From Bacteroides sp. (lineage in GTDB: Bacteria > Bacillota > Clostridia > Oscillospirales > Ruminococcaceae), in the NCBI GenBank assembly GCA_023663265.1, contig JAMPHV010000003.1, forward strand, positions 1 through 64,000: a stretch of 64,000 nucleotides of DNA. The letters run 5' to 3'. This document shows, one piece after another, positions 54,602 through 63,057 of this stretch (within the stretch, counting starts at the first letter, position 1; each line of letters begins with the position of its first letter). Both the position numbers and the translations under genes were made by a program. The notes under the pieces are model-generated. The model did not search any database. It worked only from the letters and a program-made list of their open reading frames with translations, and was not told the origin of the DNA.

Positions 54602-55351
54602 CTATTTTCGCGGTCTCCTGTCATAAGCCGTCATAACCCTTGCAGTGCTGTACTTTTGTCTCCACATTCTTATTATGTAAAACACCAGAGCCACAACAAA
54701 AACAATGCCTATCCATATATACCTTGTGGCCTTGGTGACTCCGATCTCGACCTTGGCAAGCCCTGCGGCGCTTTCCAGATACGTTTTATTTTCATAGGGC
54801 AGAAGCGGCTGTTCTCCGCTCATATAAAGCACGGGGTTTCTAAAATAAATGTTAACTCTGCCGCTCTTTCCGTTTTGCTCTGCGTTAAGAGTTATTTCAA
54901 CGGTTTTTGCCTTTTCGGGGATAGGAAAATAGCTTGTCTCCTCGCCTATATAAAACCGAGAATAATTGTCAAAGTTCTTTATTAAGCCGGTTGACAGAGA
55001 AAAAAGCAGATTTTTCTCCTCGTCAAAAAAGGAGATCGTGCAGCAGCCGCTGTCTCCTCCGCTGTTGGCGCCGTTCCCTGCGTCTATTCTGAAATAAAAG
55101 CCCGTATCCGCTTCGTTTCTTTCAAAGGTGAGCGCCGCCGACTGCTCCCTGCTGTCTCTCGATTTGAAATAAACCGCCGCGCTGGGCTCGTCAAGATAAA
55201 GCGGGTCGCCTGTCCATTCGGCGGAGGCATATTCCGCCAAAAGATTGGCGTTCGCGTTTTCGGACAATGCGTCCGATTCCGCAAAGGCGCTGACCGAAAA
55301 AAAGAAAAGAGATAAAAAACATATCATCAAAAAAGAAAGCCTTTTCAACAT
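54602..55351 (-). CDS. hypothetical signal-anchored membrane protein
   Basis: 249 residues: signal peptide (1-24), an exposed beta-rich domain (about 25-190; YFKSRDSREQSAALTFERNE in outline), one membrane helix (about 210-230) and a short basic tail. The exposed part resembles a carbohydrate-binding or concanavalin-type sandwich only in general pattern; I cannot name it. Its start codon overlaps the smpB stop, so the two are co-translated. The AT-rich 180 bases from here to tRNA-Gln contain no gene. Confidence 0.7.
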   Translation of the reverse strand: MLKRLSFLMICFLSLFFFSVSAFAESDALSENANANLLAEYASAEWTGDPLYLDEPSAAVYFKSRDSREQSAALTFERNEADTGFYFRIDAGNGANSGGDSGCCTISFFDEEKNLLFSLSTGLIKNFDNYSRFYIGEETSYFPIPEKAKTVEITLNAEQNGKSGRVNIYFRNPVLYMSGEQPLLPYENKTYLESAAGLAKVEIGVTKATRYIWIGIVFVVALVFYIIRMWRQKYSTARVMTAYDRRPRK

Positions 55352-55812
55352 CAGCCGTTTCTCTCCTTAATAGTGCGCTGTATAAGCCGCTTCGCGTCTC
55401 TCTTCGCCGCGTCCTCCCGTTTGTCGTAAAGCTTTTTGCCCTTGCATAAGCCTACCTGTACCTTTACCTTGCTGCCCTTAAAATACATTGAAATGGGTAT
55501 AAGGGTAAGCCCCCCCTGCTTTACCTGCCCGAAAAGGCGCAATATTTCCCGTTTATGCATAAGCAGCTTTCTTTCCCGCAAAGGGTCTCTGTTAAAAATA
55601 TTTCCCTTTTCATAGGGGGCAATGTGCATCTGTTTTACCCACGCTTCGCCATTTTCAATGGATATCCAGGCTTCCTTAAGGCTTACTCCGCCTTGTCTGA
55701 TGGATTTCACCTCGGTCCCGAACAGCTCTATCCCCGCTTCTACGCTTTCGAGGATAAAATATTCATGCCGCGCCTGTCTGTTTTCGGCGATGTTTTTTAT
55801 GTTTTCCGCCAT
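55351..55812 (-). CDS. smpB: SsrA-binding protein SmpB
   Basis: SmpB carries tmRNA to stalled ribosomes in trans-translation. 153 residues; FGTEVKSIRQGGVSLKEAW, HIAPYEKGN and KVQVGLCKGKKLYDKRE with the basic C-terminal tail AAKRDAKRLIQ are all as in the family. No tmRNA gene is recognisable nearby. Heads a two-gene transcript with the membrane protein downstream. RBS AAGAAAGGAG. Confidence 0.97.
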   Translation of the reverse strand: MAENIKNIAENRQARHEYFILESVEAGIELFGTEVKSIRQGGVSLKEAWISIENGEAWVKQMHIAPYEKGNIFNRDPLRERKLLMHKREILRLFGQVKQGGLTLIPISMYFKGSKVKVQVGLCKGKKLYDKREDAAKRDAKRLIQRTIKERNG

Positions 55813-55919
55813 ATGGCTCCTTTCTTGAAAAACGCTTGATTCAAATCATATTATCCCGATATTATTATACACCATTCGGCAAAGCGATTCAAGGGGAAAT
55901 AAGGATTTTTTCGCCCTGC

Positions 55920-56510
55920 TCATTCTATGTACTCTACGGGGTAATTATCCGCGATCTTCCTATACATAAAGCAGCTTTCCTCATGATCGTTGATAATGCC
56001 GCATGCCTGTAAATGAGCATATACGGTGACTGAACCCAAAAATTTAAATCCGCGTCTTTTAAGCTCCTTAGCTATCCTGTCCGACAGCTCATTGCTTGCC
56101 GCCCACTGCTTTTGGTGGCTTTTGTATATCAAGGTCTTGTTATTGCTGTAGCTCCACAGAAAATCGTCAAAGGAGCCGAACTCTTCCCTTATTTTGATGA
56201 ACGCCGCGGCATTGCTTATTACGGCTCTTATCTTGCGCTCCGACCGTATCATGCCGGGATATTCCATTATGCCTTGTATTTTTTTCTCCCCGTATTCGGC
56301 TATCTTTTCATAATCAAAGCCGTCAAAGCACCTGTGAAAGATTTCGCGTTTTTTCAGCATTAAGGTCCAGCTTAACCCGCACTGCATCGCTTCGAGCATA
56401 AGAAACTCAAACTGCTTTCTGTCATTGTGAATCGGTATTCCCCATTCGGTATCATGATATTTTTCGTTTATTCCGCCGTCCCTGCACCAGCCGCATTTTG
56501 CCTTGTCCAT
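55920..56510 (-). CDS. tag: DNA-3-methyladenine glycosylase I
   Basis: Tag removes 3-methyladenine from alkylated DNA. 196 residues with the zinc-binding Cys/His ends (CGWCRDGG near the N-terminus; HLQACGIINDHEESCF near the C-terminus), WGIPIHND, and the HhH region LMLEAMQCGLSWTLMLKKRE in outline. Single gene with RBS GAAAGGAG. Confidence 0.95.
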   Translation of the reverse strand: MDKAKCGWCRDGGINEKYHDTEWGIPIHNDRKQFEFLMLEAMQCGLSWTLMLKKREIFHRCFDGFDYEKIAEYGEKKIQGIMEYPGMIRSERKIRAVISNAAAFIKIREEFGSFDDFLWSYSNNKTLIYKSHQKQWAASNELSDRIAKELKRRGFKFLGSVTVYAHLQACGIINDHEESCFMYRKIADNYPVEYIE

Positions 56511-56644
56511 TACAATGCTCCTTTCTTATGTAATTATTATATCATAAAAAGAGAATTTTGCAAGGAAAATGCGTTTAATCCAAAATATTATTTATAGTTA
56601 AAGTGCACAAAAAAGAACGTAATAATTTGGCTAAAAAACCGCCC

Positions 56645-56673
56645 TTGTAAAGAAAACGTTTTCTTGCTATAAT
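56645..56673 (+). promoter_or_regulatory. cellobiose phosphorylase promoter with operator in the spacer
   Basis: TTGTAA (56645-56650), 17-base spacer, TATAAT (56668-56673). The spacer is almost filled by the perfect 16-base palindrome AAGAAAACGTTTTCTT (56650-56665), of the LacI/CcpA operator type with central CG. A repressor bound here would block polymerase, fitting control by sugar supply. Confidence 0.8.
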
Positions 56674-56751
56674 GGTAACAGTAAATTTTTGTTAATAAGC
56701 CTTAAGCTTGAAGAGTTTAACGAGTTTAGGACTGTGAAAGGAAAAAGCAAT

Positions 56752-59133
56752 ATGAATTACGGTCATTTTGATGAGAAAAACAAGGAATATGTCATCACTC
56801 GCCCCGACACTCCCTCCGCCTGGGCAAACTATTTGGGTTCTCCCGAATACGGCGCTATCATCTCAAACAACGCGGGAGGCTACAGCTTCGTAAAATCGGG
56901 CGCTAACGGACGAGTTATCCGTTACCGCTTCAACAGCGTGCCCAACGATCAGCCCGGCAGATACGTATATATCAAGGACAATGAGGACGGCGACTTTTGG
57001 TCCGCTTCATGGGCACCCGTTTGCAAGCCCTTGGATGCTTTTAAAAGCGAATGCCGCCACGGTACCGCATACTCCGTTATAACCTCCGAATACAAAAAAA
57101 TAAAGTCCGAGGTCACCTACTATGTTCCCAAGGACGCTACCTACGAGGTATGGGCGGCCAAAATCACCAACAACGACGCAAAGCCCCGCAAGCTTTCGGT
57201 GACGGGCTACTGCGAGTTTGTAAACGACAACAACTATGAACAGGATCAAGTCAATCTCCAATACACCCTGTTCATTACGCGCACCTATTTTAAAGACAGC
57301 TTTATTCTCCAAAAGCAAAACGAGGTATACAAAAACCCCGACAACGAAAGGTTTTTGGGCGCAGCGGGCGCGGAGGTAAACGCCTACTGCGGCGACAGAG
57401 ATGCTTTTGTGGGCGCATACAGAAGCTATGCGAATCCCAAGGGCATAGAGGAGGGCTTAAAGGGCGACTTGAACTACAACACCAACTCCTGCGGCGCGCT
57501 GCAAAGCGACATAGTTTTACAGCCCGGAGAGACCAAGGAAATAACCTATCTGTTGGGACAAAAGCCCGAAAACACCGCAAGAGAGATCATCGCGAGATAC
57601 AATGAAAAGGGCGTTGTCGAAAAAGAGCTGGAGGAGCTTAAAACCTACTGGCACAGCAAGCTGAACAATTTGCAGGTACACACTCCCGATGATAATTTCA
57701 ACAATATGGTCAACGTATGGAACGCCTATAACTGCTTTATCACCTTTATTTGGTCGAGAGCGGCTTCTTTCCAGTACTGCGGTCTCCGCAACGGCTTCGG
57801 CTACCGCGACACCGTGCAGGATATACAGGGCGTTATCCATCTTGCTCCCGAAATGGCATACGAACAGATCAAGTTTATGCTTTCCGCACAGGTGACCAAC
57901 GGCGCGGGGCTTCCCCTCGTAAAATACACCCACAACGCAGGCAAGGAAAACACCCCCGACGACCCCGCGTACGTAAAAGAAACGGGACACCCCTCCTACC
58001 GCGCGGACGACGCTTTGTGGCTCTTCCCTACCGTTTACAAATATATCTCCGAAAGCGGCAACAGCGCATTCCTTGACGAGGAGATTTATTACGCCAACGA
58101 CGGCGAAAAGGGTACCGTTTACGACCATTTGAAGAGAGCTATCGATTTTTCCATGAACAATTTGGGCAGCCACGGAATGCCCGCGGGTCTGCACGCGGAC
58201 TGGAATGACTGCTTAAGATTGGGCAAAAAGGGCGAATCCACCTTTGTGGCGTTCCAGCTTGTTTATGCCGTTAAGATACTTCGCGGATACGCCGAGGAGA
58301 AAAAGGACGCCGAATATATCAAATACCTTGACGAAATAAAGGAAAAGCTCGACGCTATCTTAGCTGACTGCTGGAACGAGGATCGCTGGATAAGAGGCTA
58401 CAAGGAGGACGGCACCGTTATCGGACAGCGTACCGACCCCGAAGCCTCCATGTGGCTCAACCCTCAATCCTGGTCGATTATCTCGGGCTTTGCTTCCCAC
58501 GAGCAGGGCGTTAAGGCAATGGACAGCGTTGAAAGAGAGTTAAATACTCCCTACGGCGCTATGGTCATGTACCCTCCTTATGTTGAGCACGGCTTTGACG
58601 GCGCGCTTATGCAGTGCTTCAACAGATGCACCAAGGAGAACGCAGGCATTTTCTCTCAGCCCCAGGGCTGGCTTATCCTTGCCGAGTCCAAGCTCGGCAG
58701 AGGCGATATGGCTTATAAATACTGGACGGAGGCAGCTCCCGCCACCTATAACGACAATATCGAAACAAGACGCCTCGAGCCCTATGTTTACGGTCAGTTC
58801 GTTGAGGGCAAGGACAGTCCTTTCGCGGGCAGAGCGCACGTTCACTGGCTCACAGGCACCGCCTCCACCGTTATGGTAGGCACCACCGAGGGTATTTTGG
58901 GACTTAACCCCACCACCGATGGGTTGGTGATAGACCCCTCAATTCCCTCCTCCTGGAAGGAATACACCATGGAAAAGACCTTCAGAGGCAAGAGACTGAA
59001 CGTTACCGTTAAAAATCCCAACGGAAGCCAGCACGGCGTGAAAACCGTCACCGTTAACGGCGAGAAGCTGGACGGTATTCTTATCAAGACCGACATTTTG
59101 AAGGACGTTAATGAAGTCGTTATCGAGATGTAA
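56752..59133 (+). CDS. cellobiose phosphorylase (GH94)
   Basis: GH94 enzymes split cellobiose with phosphate into glucose 1-phosphate and glucose, saving ATP during cellulose breakdown. 793 residues; N-terminal beta-sandwich (GHFDEKNKEYVITRPDTPSAW in outline; LGSPEYGAIISNNAGGYSF), and an (alpha/alpha)6 barrel with LRNGFGYRDTVQD and the catalytic HADWNDCLRLG (DWND about 483-486). VYGQFVEGKDSPFAGRAHVHWLTGTAS is close to true cellobiose phosphorylases, in pieces. The start MNYGHF follows AAAGGAAAAAG. Intracellular (no signal); cellobiose must be imported. Single gene with operator and strong terminator. Confidence 0.93.
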   Translation: MNYGHFDEKNKEYVITRPDTPSAWANYLGSPEYGAIISNNAGGYSFVKSGANGRVIRYRFNSVPNDQPGRYVYIKDNEDGDFWSASWAPVCKPLDAFKSECRHGTAYSVITSEYKKIKSEVTYYVPKDATYEVWAAKITNNDAKPRKLSVTGYCEFVNDNNYEQDQVNLQYTLFITRTYFKDSFILQKQNEVYKNPDNERFLGAAGAEVNAYCGDRDAFVGAYRSYANPKGIEEGLKGDLNYNTNSCGALQSDIVLQPGETKEITYLLGQKPENTAREIIARYNEKGVVEKELEELKTYWHSKLNNLQVHTPDDNFNNMVNVWNAYNCFITFIWSRAASFQYCGLRNGFGYRDTVQDIQGVIHLAPEMAYEQIKFMLSAQVTNGAGLPLVKYTHNAGKENTPDDPAYVKETGHPSYRADDALWLFPTVYKYISESGNSAFLDEEIYYANDGEKGTVYDHLKRAIDFSMNNLGSHGMPAGLHADWNDCLRLGKKGESTFVAFQLVYAVKILRGYAEEKKDAEYIKYLDEIKEKLDAILADCWNEDRWIRGYKEDGTVIGQRTDPEASMWLNPQSWSIISGFASHEQGVKAMDSVERELNTPYGAMVMYPPYVEHGFDGALMQCFNRCTKENAGIFSQPQGWLILAESKLGRGDMAYKYWTEAAPATYNDNIETRRLEPYVYGQFVEGKDSPFAGRAHVHWLTGTASTVMVGTTEGILGLNPTTDGLVIDPSIPSSWKEYTMEKTFRGKRLNVTVKNPNGSQHGVKTVTVNGEKLDGILIKTDILKDVNEVVIEM

Positions 59134-59145
59134 AAAACATAAAAT

Positions 59146-59188
59146 AAAAAGCGCACCGCCGATTTTAATGTCGGCGGTGCGCTTTTTT
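59146..59188 (+). terminator. cellobiose phosphorylase terminator
   Basis: A 16-bp GC-rich stem (AAAAGCGCACCGCCGA with TCGGCGGTGCGCTTTT) followed by TT; placed between this gene and the convergent hicB, and A/T runs on both sides allow both directions. Confidence 0.93.
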
Positions 59189-59189
59189 G

Positions 59190-59591
59190 TTAGTCGATCC
59201 CAAGTTGTTCCATTAAAGCATTTTGAAGCACTGCGGAAAAATTTATCCCGTTCCTTTCTGCCATAGTGTTTAGCCAACAAGGAATGGACAAGGTTTTTTT
59301 TACAGCCTTATTATTTAAATATAAACGCCTGTACTCCGACGTATCGGCAAAGACAAGGGAAACAGTTTCATTTGCTTTTGCTTTAATATTATTTATATCG
59401 GTCGAATTAGGAAGTGTCGTACCGTCGTCTTCCATTTGACACAGCATAAGGCTAAGTGCGTCCGATGCCATTTCTATAGCCTCCGGCAAATCCTTTCCAT
59501 CGGTAAAACAATTTTCGATATCGGGAAAATTTACATAATAACAATCTTCCTCTTTGTCATAGGTAAATATTGCAGGGTATACGTATTTCAC
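59190..59591 (-). CDS. hicB: HicB-family antitoxin
   Basis: 133 residues. N-terminal RNase-H-like HicB domain (YPAIFTYDKEEDCYYVNFPDIENCFTDG in outline; EAIEMASDAL) and a C-terminal ribbon-helix-helix segment (SIPCWLNTMAERNGINFSAVLQNAL in outline) for DNA binding. It should neutralise HicA and repress its own promoter. Follows hicA by 24 bases, the usual order. RBS GAAAGGAG. Confidence 0.92.
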   Translation of the reverse strand: MKYVYPAIFTYDKEEDCYYVNFPDIENCFTDGKDLPEAIEMASDALSLMLCQMEDDGTTLPNSTDINNIKAKANETVSLVFADTSEYRRLYLNNKAVKKTLSIPCWLNTMAERNGINFSAVLQNALMEQLGID

Positions 59592-59615
59592 GGCTCAACG
59601 CTCCTTTCTCGGAAA

Positions 59616-59801
59616 TTATTTTATTCCCGACTGTTTCTTTATGGCTTGAAATGTTCCCCGTCTGACCTCTTGACTGTCATGTCTGCCTACGGGAAACTGA
59701 CTGTTTGTTATAGGGCTGTACCAAATATCGTGGTTGCCCCCTTCGCGCAGGAAATAACAGCCGTTTTTCTTTAGCAGCTTTTTTAATTCACTGTATGTCA
59801 T
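59616..59801 (-). CDS. hicA: HicA-family mRNA interferase toxin
   Basis: HicA is a small double-stranded-RNA-binding-fold ribonuclease that stops translation. 61 residues: SELKKLLKKNGCYFLREGGNHDIWYSP contains the key His24 (in GGNHDIW), and the C-terminal GTFQAIKKQSGI is typical. Complete and in frame, so the pair seems functional. RBS GAGGAAGGAAAC. The promoter at 59891-59919 contains the probable HicB operator. Confidence 0.93.
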   Translation of the reverse strand: MTYSELKKLLKKNGCYFLREGGNHDIWYSPITNSQFPVGRHDSQEVRRGTFQAIKKQSGIK

Positions 59802-59833
59802 TTTTAAAACTGTTTCCTTCCTCTTGAGGAACT

Positions 59834-59868
59834 GCTTGAAAGAACCCGTTTTTCAAGTTCTTTCAAGC
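59834..59868. promoter_or_regulatory. 12-bp hairpin in the hicA leader
   Basis: GCTTGAAAGAAC (59834-59845) pairs perfectly with GTTCTTTCAAGC (59857-59868), loop 11 nt, between promoter and hicA start. It could be an operator or an RNA element limiting toxin expression. Confidence 0.6.
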
Positions 59869-59890
59869 TTTCACTCCTCATCTCGATTAT

Positions 59891-59919
59891 ATTATAACAC
59901 GTAATATTACGTATGTCAA
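59891..59919 (-). promoter_or_regulatory. hicAB promoter with palindromic operator
   Basis: TTGACA (59914-59919), 17-base spacer, TATAAT (59891-59896) on the minus strand. The spacer holds the perfect palindrome ACGTAATATTACGT (59899-59912), the likely HicB site. Confidence 0.85.
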
Positions 59920-59920
59920 G

Positions 59921-59967
59921 AAAAAAATACCGCTAATACTGCATTACAGCATATCGGCGATATTTTT
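59921..59967 (-). terminator. terminator of the XRE/TPR-like gene
   Basis: AATACCGC with GCGATATT plus an inner TACTG/CAG stem, followed on the minus strand by a run of seven T; six bases past the stop at 59973 and directly before the hicAB promoter. Confidence 0.75.
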
Positions 59968-59972
59968 TCCGT

Positions 59973-61067
59973 TTATGCGAGCTCTTCAATCTCCCTTATA
60001 ACGGCTTCAACTTTTTTATCACCCATAAATCTTTCCTTTATCCCGTTTTTATCAATAAAATTCCTTAAGGTATCATACAAGCTGTCGGGGGAATGTTTGG
60101 CTGCCGAACCAAGACGGTCTGTACACTCCGAAAGCCAAAAAACCTTATATTTTCCTCCCGCCTGTCTTTCCTCATAGTTACGGGAATATTTTATAAGCCT
60201 TTGCAGAGTATCGGCAAGCTTATCCGAATTTTTGCGCGCTTGAATTTTTGCCTGTATCATAGCCATATTGAACAGCCGTTCATTCAGCCGACACGGATTA
60301 TCCCCCGCCAACAGCAAAATCAGCTTTTCTCTTACCTCTGCAAGCTCAATAAGCTGTTCATCGGTGTAATTTTCACAGCCCTTTATTCTCCCCATTGTGA
60401 TGACTATCGCATCGATCAGAAGCGTTAGATTTTCTTGATACTCCTTTAACGCTTCCTTGCCAGTCAAGGTGGTAGGATACACCATTTCGCGGCTGCACCA
60501 AAGACTTGACAAAGTATCGGCGATCTCCGCCGCCCTTTCTCTTTCTCCAAGCTCGACATAATTCAATACCAAGGTCTGCTTGCAGCAGCTTACAAATGGC
60601 TGATCGCTGTTATATTTCAACGCCCTTTTACACAGCTCCACCGATTCCTCAGCCATTGCCCTTGATTCCTCTTCGGAAAATTTATCTCCTCTCTGATGAT
60701 AAAGACTGAACAGCGAACAGGCAAGACGGTGAAGTATTTCGGGATTTGAGGGAAATTCCTTTACCTTTTCTCTTAAAAAATCCACCGACTCCCTTGTTTT
60801 GCCCTCGTTTCTGAGCTTGGTATCGATCTCGATTGCTTTATCTGTTTCCCTTTGCTTATGAACGGTGTCCACCCCTAAAAGATAATCAACGGTAACGTTA
60901 AAGTAATTGGCGATAACGGGCAAAATCGAAATATCGGGAAACGAGGCTTCATTTTCCCACCTGCTCACCGCTTGCGGCGATACCTCAAGCGCTTCCGACA
61001 ATTGCTCCTGTGTTACGTTTTCTTTATTCCGCAGAGCGCGCAGATTTTCTCCTAAGCTTATCTTCAT
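59973..61067 (-). CDS. XRE-family regulator with helical repeat domain
   Basis: 364 residues: N-terminal helix-turn-helix (SLGENLRALRNKENVTQEQLSEALEVSPQAVSRWENEASFPD in outline, residues 4-46), then about 290 residues of helical, TPR-like sequence. The pattern resembles regulators whose repeats bind signalling peptides, but no peptide gene is seen. It lies upstream of hicAB but is separated from it by a terminator. The 184 bases before it hold only a probable promoter. Confidence 0.85.
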   Translation of the reverse strand: MKISLGENLRALRNKENVTQEQLSEALEVSPQAVSRWENEASFPDISILPVIANYFNVTVDYLLGVDTVHKQRETDKAIEIDTKLRNEGKTRESVDFLREKVKEFPSNPEILHRLACSLFSLYHQRGDKFSEEESRAMAEESVELCKRALKYNSDQPFVSCCKQTLVLNYVELGERERAAEIADTLSSLWCSREMVYPTTLTGKEALKEYQENLTLLIDAIVITMGRIKGCENYTDEQLIELAEVREKLILLLAGDNPCRLNERLFNMAMIQAKIQARKNSDKLADTLQRLIKYSRNYEERQAGGKYKVFWLSECTDRLGSAAKHSPDSLYDTLRNFIDKNGIKERFMGDKKVEAVIREIEELA

Positions 61068-61251
61068 TTCAATTAGTTCCTTTCGGTTAATAGTATTTAA
61101 TCAGCGTTTCCTTAGTAAGCTTCCTTGTATATAATATCAGATCGAAAATAAAGATAAAAGGGCTTATTTGTTGAGAGGATATTAACCGAAACGAGAATTT
61201 TAAATTTCCTCCTGTTCCTCCTGCTGCAATATTCTGTTTTTATATTTTATG

Positions 61252-61497
61252 TTAACAACAAAAAATCGGATCATATCCCGAAATTAAAGCAAAATCTCCG
61301 CTTTTTGCAGTAGATTTCAAAATTCCGTAAATAAATATGGTGCAAAAAAAATAGACCCATACGCTTATTATATTTCCGACTGATTGTTCATAGTGAAACA
61401 TTAACCCCTCGAAGCTGTTGAAAACCGCAAAGCAAAAGATCAATATCACAAATATTCCGCCGTAAGTCTTTTTATTATTTTCCTTTTTCTCAAGCAT
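61252..61497 (-). CDS. small membrane protein, 81 aa
   Basis: Two membrane helices (about residues 14-32 and 44-62) with a basic N-terminus and the C-terminal end SGYDPIFCC. It starts 27 bases after the XRE/TPR-like regulator at 61525 and is preceded by TTGGAGGTG, a strong ribosome site, so it is probably real and co-transcribed with that regulator. Family unknown. The end SGYDP recalls small DUF3784-like proteins, which are longer, so it may be cut short. Confidence 0.6.
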   Translation of the reverse strand: MLEKKENNKKTYGGIFVILIFCFAVFNSFEGLMFHYEQSVGNIISVWVYFFCTIFIYGILKSTAKSGDFALISGYDPIFCC

Positions 61498-61524
61498 AAA
61501 AACACCTCCAAGTTTTAAAAAGTC

Positions 61525-62055
61525 TTATTTTTCCAGCTTTTCCGCAATTTTATTATTAAGCAGCAATGCCGCCGTTTTAACGTCCCTTGAAGCGTACAGC
61601 CCCTTATCCGCATACTCGTAAGCCTTATCCGCCAGCTCCGCCGCAGCCGAAAGGTCGTTCTCCTTTTCCTTTTGCTGCGCCAGGCTTACATAGGAACGAG
61701 CAGCCAAAGCATAAGCTTCATCGTAAAGATCGGTGTCGAAAAGACCTTCCGCCGCTTCAACCGCCAATTGATATTTTTCCTCTGAAAAAAGCTGTTTAAG
61801 CTCCATAAGCTTTTCAAAAAGGGAATTTTCCGCTTCCTCCCTTTCGGATTCCTTACTGTCGGGCAGTAAAACCTGAATGGGAATATCCAAAACCGAGGTT
61901 AAGTACTCCAAGGTCTTTAAAGAAGGATTAGCCGCTCCGCTTTCGATTTGACTGAGCATATTTCTCGTTATAAAATCACCCGCCACATCGGATTGGGTCA
62001 TCTTTTTCGCTAAACGCACTTCCTTTATTTTTCTGCCAAGTTCCGCTTTATTCAT
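61525..62055 (-). CDS. XRE-family regulator with TPR-like C-terminus
   Basis: 176 residues: helix-turn-helix at 3-60 (IKEVRLAKKMTQSDVAGDFITRNMLSQIESG in outline), then a helical repeat region (75-176). The start is preceded by GGAGGTCAT. A palindrome AGTAAAT-TTT-ATTTACT lies in its leader (62079-62095) and the same palindrome lies at the divergent nfeD promoter (62248-62266), so this protein probably controls both itself and nfeD-flotillin. Co-transcribed with a small membrane protein. Confidence 0.87.
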   Translation of the reverse strand: MNKAELGRKIKEVRLAKKMTQSDVAGDFITRNMLSQIESGAANPSLKTLEYLTSVLDIPIQVLLPDSKESEREEAENSLFEKLMELKQLFSEEKYQLAVEAAEGLFDTDLYDEAYALAARSYVSLAQQKEKENDLSAAAELADKAYEYADKGLYASRDVKTAALLLNNKIAEKLEK

Positions 62056-62078
62056 TCATATGACCTCCTATGGCACAA

Positions 62079-62095
62079 AGTAAATTTTATTTACT
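62079..62095. promoter_or_regulatory. operator in the XRE gene leader
   Basis: AGTAAATTTTATTTACT, a dyad of AGTAAAT/ATTTACT with a three-base centre, 24 bases before the XRE start codon. It is the exact reverse complement of the site at 62249-62265. Confidence 0.75.
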
Positions 62096-62217
62096 CTGTA
62101 TATTATCATCATTTTCGGAAAAGCGCAAGAGCATTTTTATAATTTCTACATTTTATACAAAGGAATCTTTACTTTTTATGCAATTAGCCGATTTTATTTT
62201 TTCACGTCTTTTTCATA

Positions 62218-62245
62218 TTGACAACTTCGTTAAATGTGGTATAAT
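62218..62245 (+). promoter_or_regulatory. nfeD-flotillin promoter
   Basis: TTGACA (62218-62223), 16-base spacer, TATAAT (62240-62245). Confidence 0.85.
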
Positions 62246-62247
62246 TA

Positions 62248-62266
62248 CAGTAAATAAAATTTACTG
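62248..62266. promoter_or_regulatory. operator at the nfeD-flotillin start point
   Basis: CAGTAAATAAAATTTACTG begins three bases past the -10 box and covers the transcription start. Identical core to the site at the divergent XRE gene, so a repressor bound here would block nfeD-flotillin transcription. Confidence 0.78.
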
Positions 62267-62314
62267 TCACAAGGACAGGAAAAATAAAACAAGTAAGAGG
62301 AATAAGGAATTATT

Positions 62315-62983
62315 ATGACATGGTTCAGTGATTGGTGGAATAATTTACAGCTTGTTGAACAGATATTGTACTGCATAGCCGTTCCCGCTTCGCTTATACT
62401 TATTATACAAACGGTTATGATGCTCTTGGGTCTCGGCGAGGGCGGCGAGGGCATAAACCCCAGCGATACCTCGGGACTTGACGTGCCCGACATTGACGGA
62501 AGCTTCGACGGAGACTTTTCCGCAGACGCCGATATCGACCTTTCCAACCACGATATAAGCAATCCCTCGGATATTGCGGATTTTAGACTGCTGTCCGTTC
62601 AAAGCGTCATCGCTTTTTTATGTATCTTCGGCTGGAGCGGGATAACCGCTATCTCCAACGGAATGCCCGAATGGGCGGCTCTTGTTTTGGCGGCTGTATT
62701 GGGCTTTGCCGCAATGCTGCTGGTCGCAAAGATAATACAATGGTCCTCCAAGCTTGCGCAAAACGGCACCTTTAACGTAAAAAACCTTCTCGGCGAAAGC
62801 GGCACCGTTTATATTCCGATTCCCTCAAAGGGAAACGGATCGGGCAAAATAAACATAAGCTGCGGAGAACGCTTTCTCGAATTCGACGCCGTGACCGAAG
62901 AAAACGAAGCCTTAAGCACGGGAGCTCCCGTAAGAGTTGTGGATATTATTTCGGGGTCTGTGCTGGTGGTGGAGAAGATATAG
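62315..62983 (+). CDS. NfeD-like membrane protein
   Basis: 222 residues: two N-terminal membrane segments (about 20-40, and 90-135 as a pair) separated by an acidic stretch rich in Asp, Ser and Gly, and a C-terminal OB-fold domain (about 150-222; LLGESGTVYIPIPSKGNGSGKI in outline). NfeD proteins accompany flotillins in membrane microdomains. The flotillin gene follows after 74 bases, confirming the pair. RBS AAGAGGAATAAGG. Confidence 0.85.
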   Translation: MTWFSDWWNNLQLVEQILYCIAVPASLILIIQTVMMLLGLGEGGEGINPSDTSGLDVPDIDGSFDGDFSADADIDLSNHDISNPSDIADFRLLSVQSVIAFLCIFGWSGITAISNGMPEWAALVLAAVLGFAAMLLVAKIIQWSSKLAQNGTFNVKNLLGESGTVYIPIPSKGNGSGKINISCGERFLEFDAVTEENEALSTGAPVRVVDIISGSVLVVEKI

Positions 62984-63057
62984 GAATTGCATAAAAAATA
63001 ATTTTGTTCAATATGGGCAGTGACCCTAAAATATAAAACTATGGAGGAAATTTTATT

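Noticed and set aside
55813..55919. tmRNA gene near smpB
   Set aside because: The gaps around smpB are too short and contain no tag-coding frame or tRNA-Ala-like ends.
57517..58194. 225-codon minus-strand open frame opposite cellobiose phosphorylase
   Set aside because: It lies wholly inside a highly conserved gene and mirrors its codon pattern; no independent signal.
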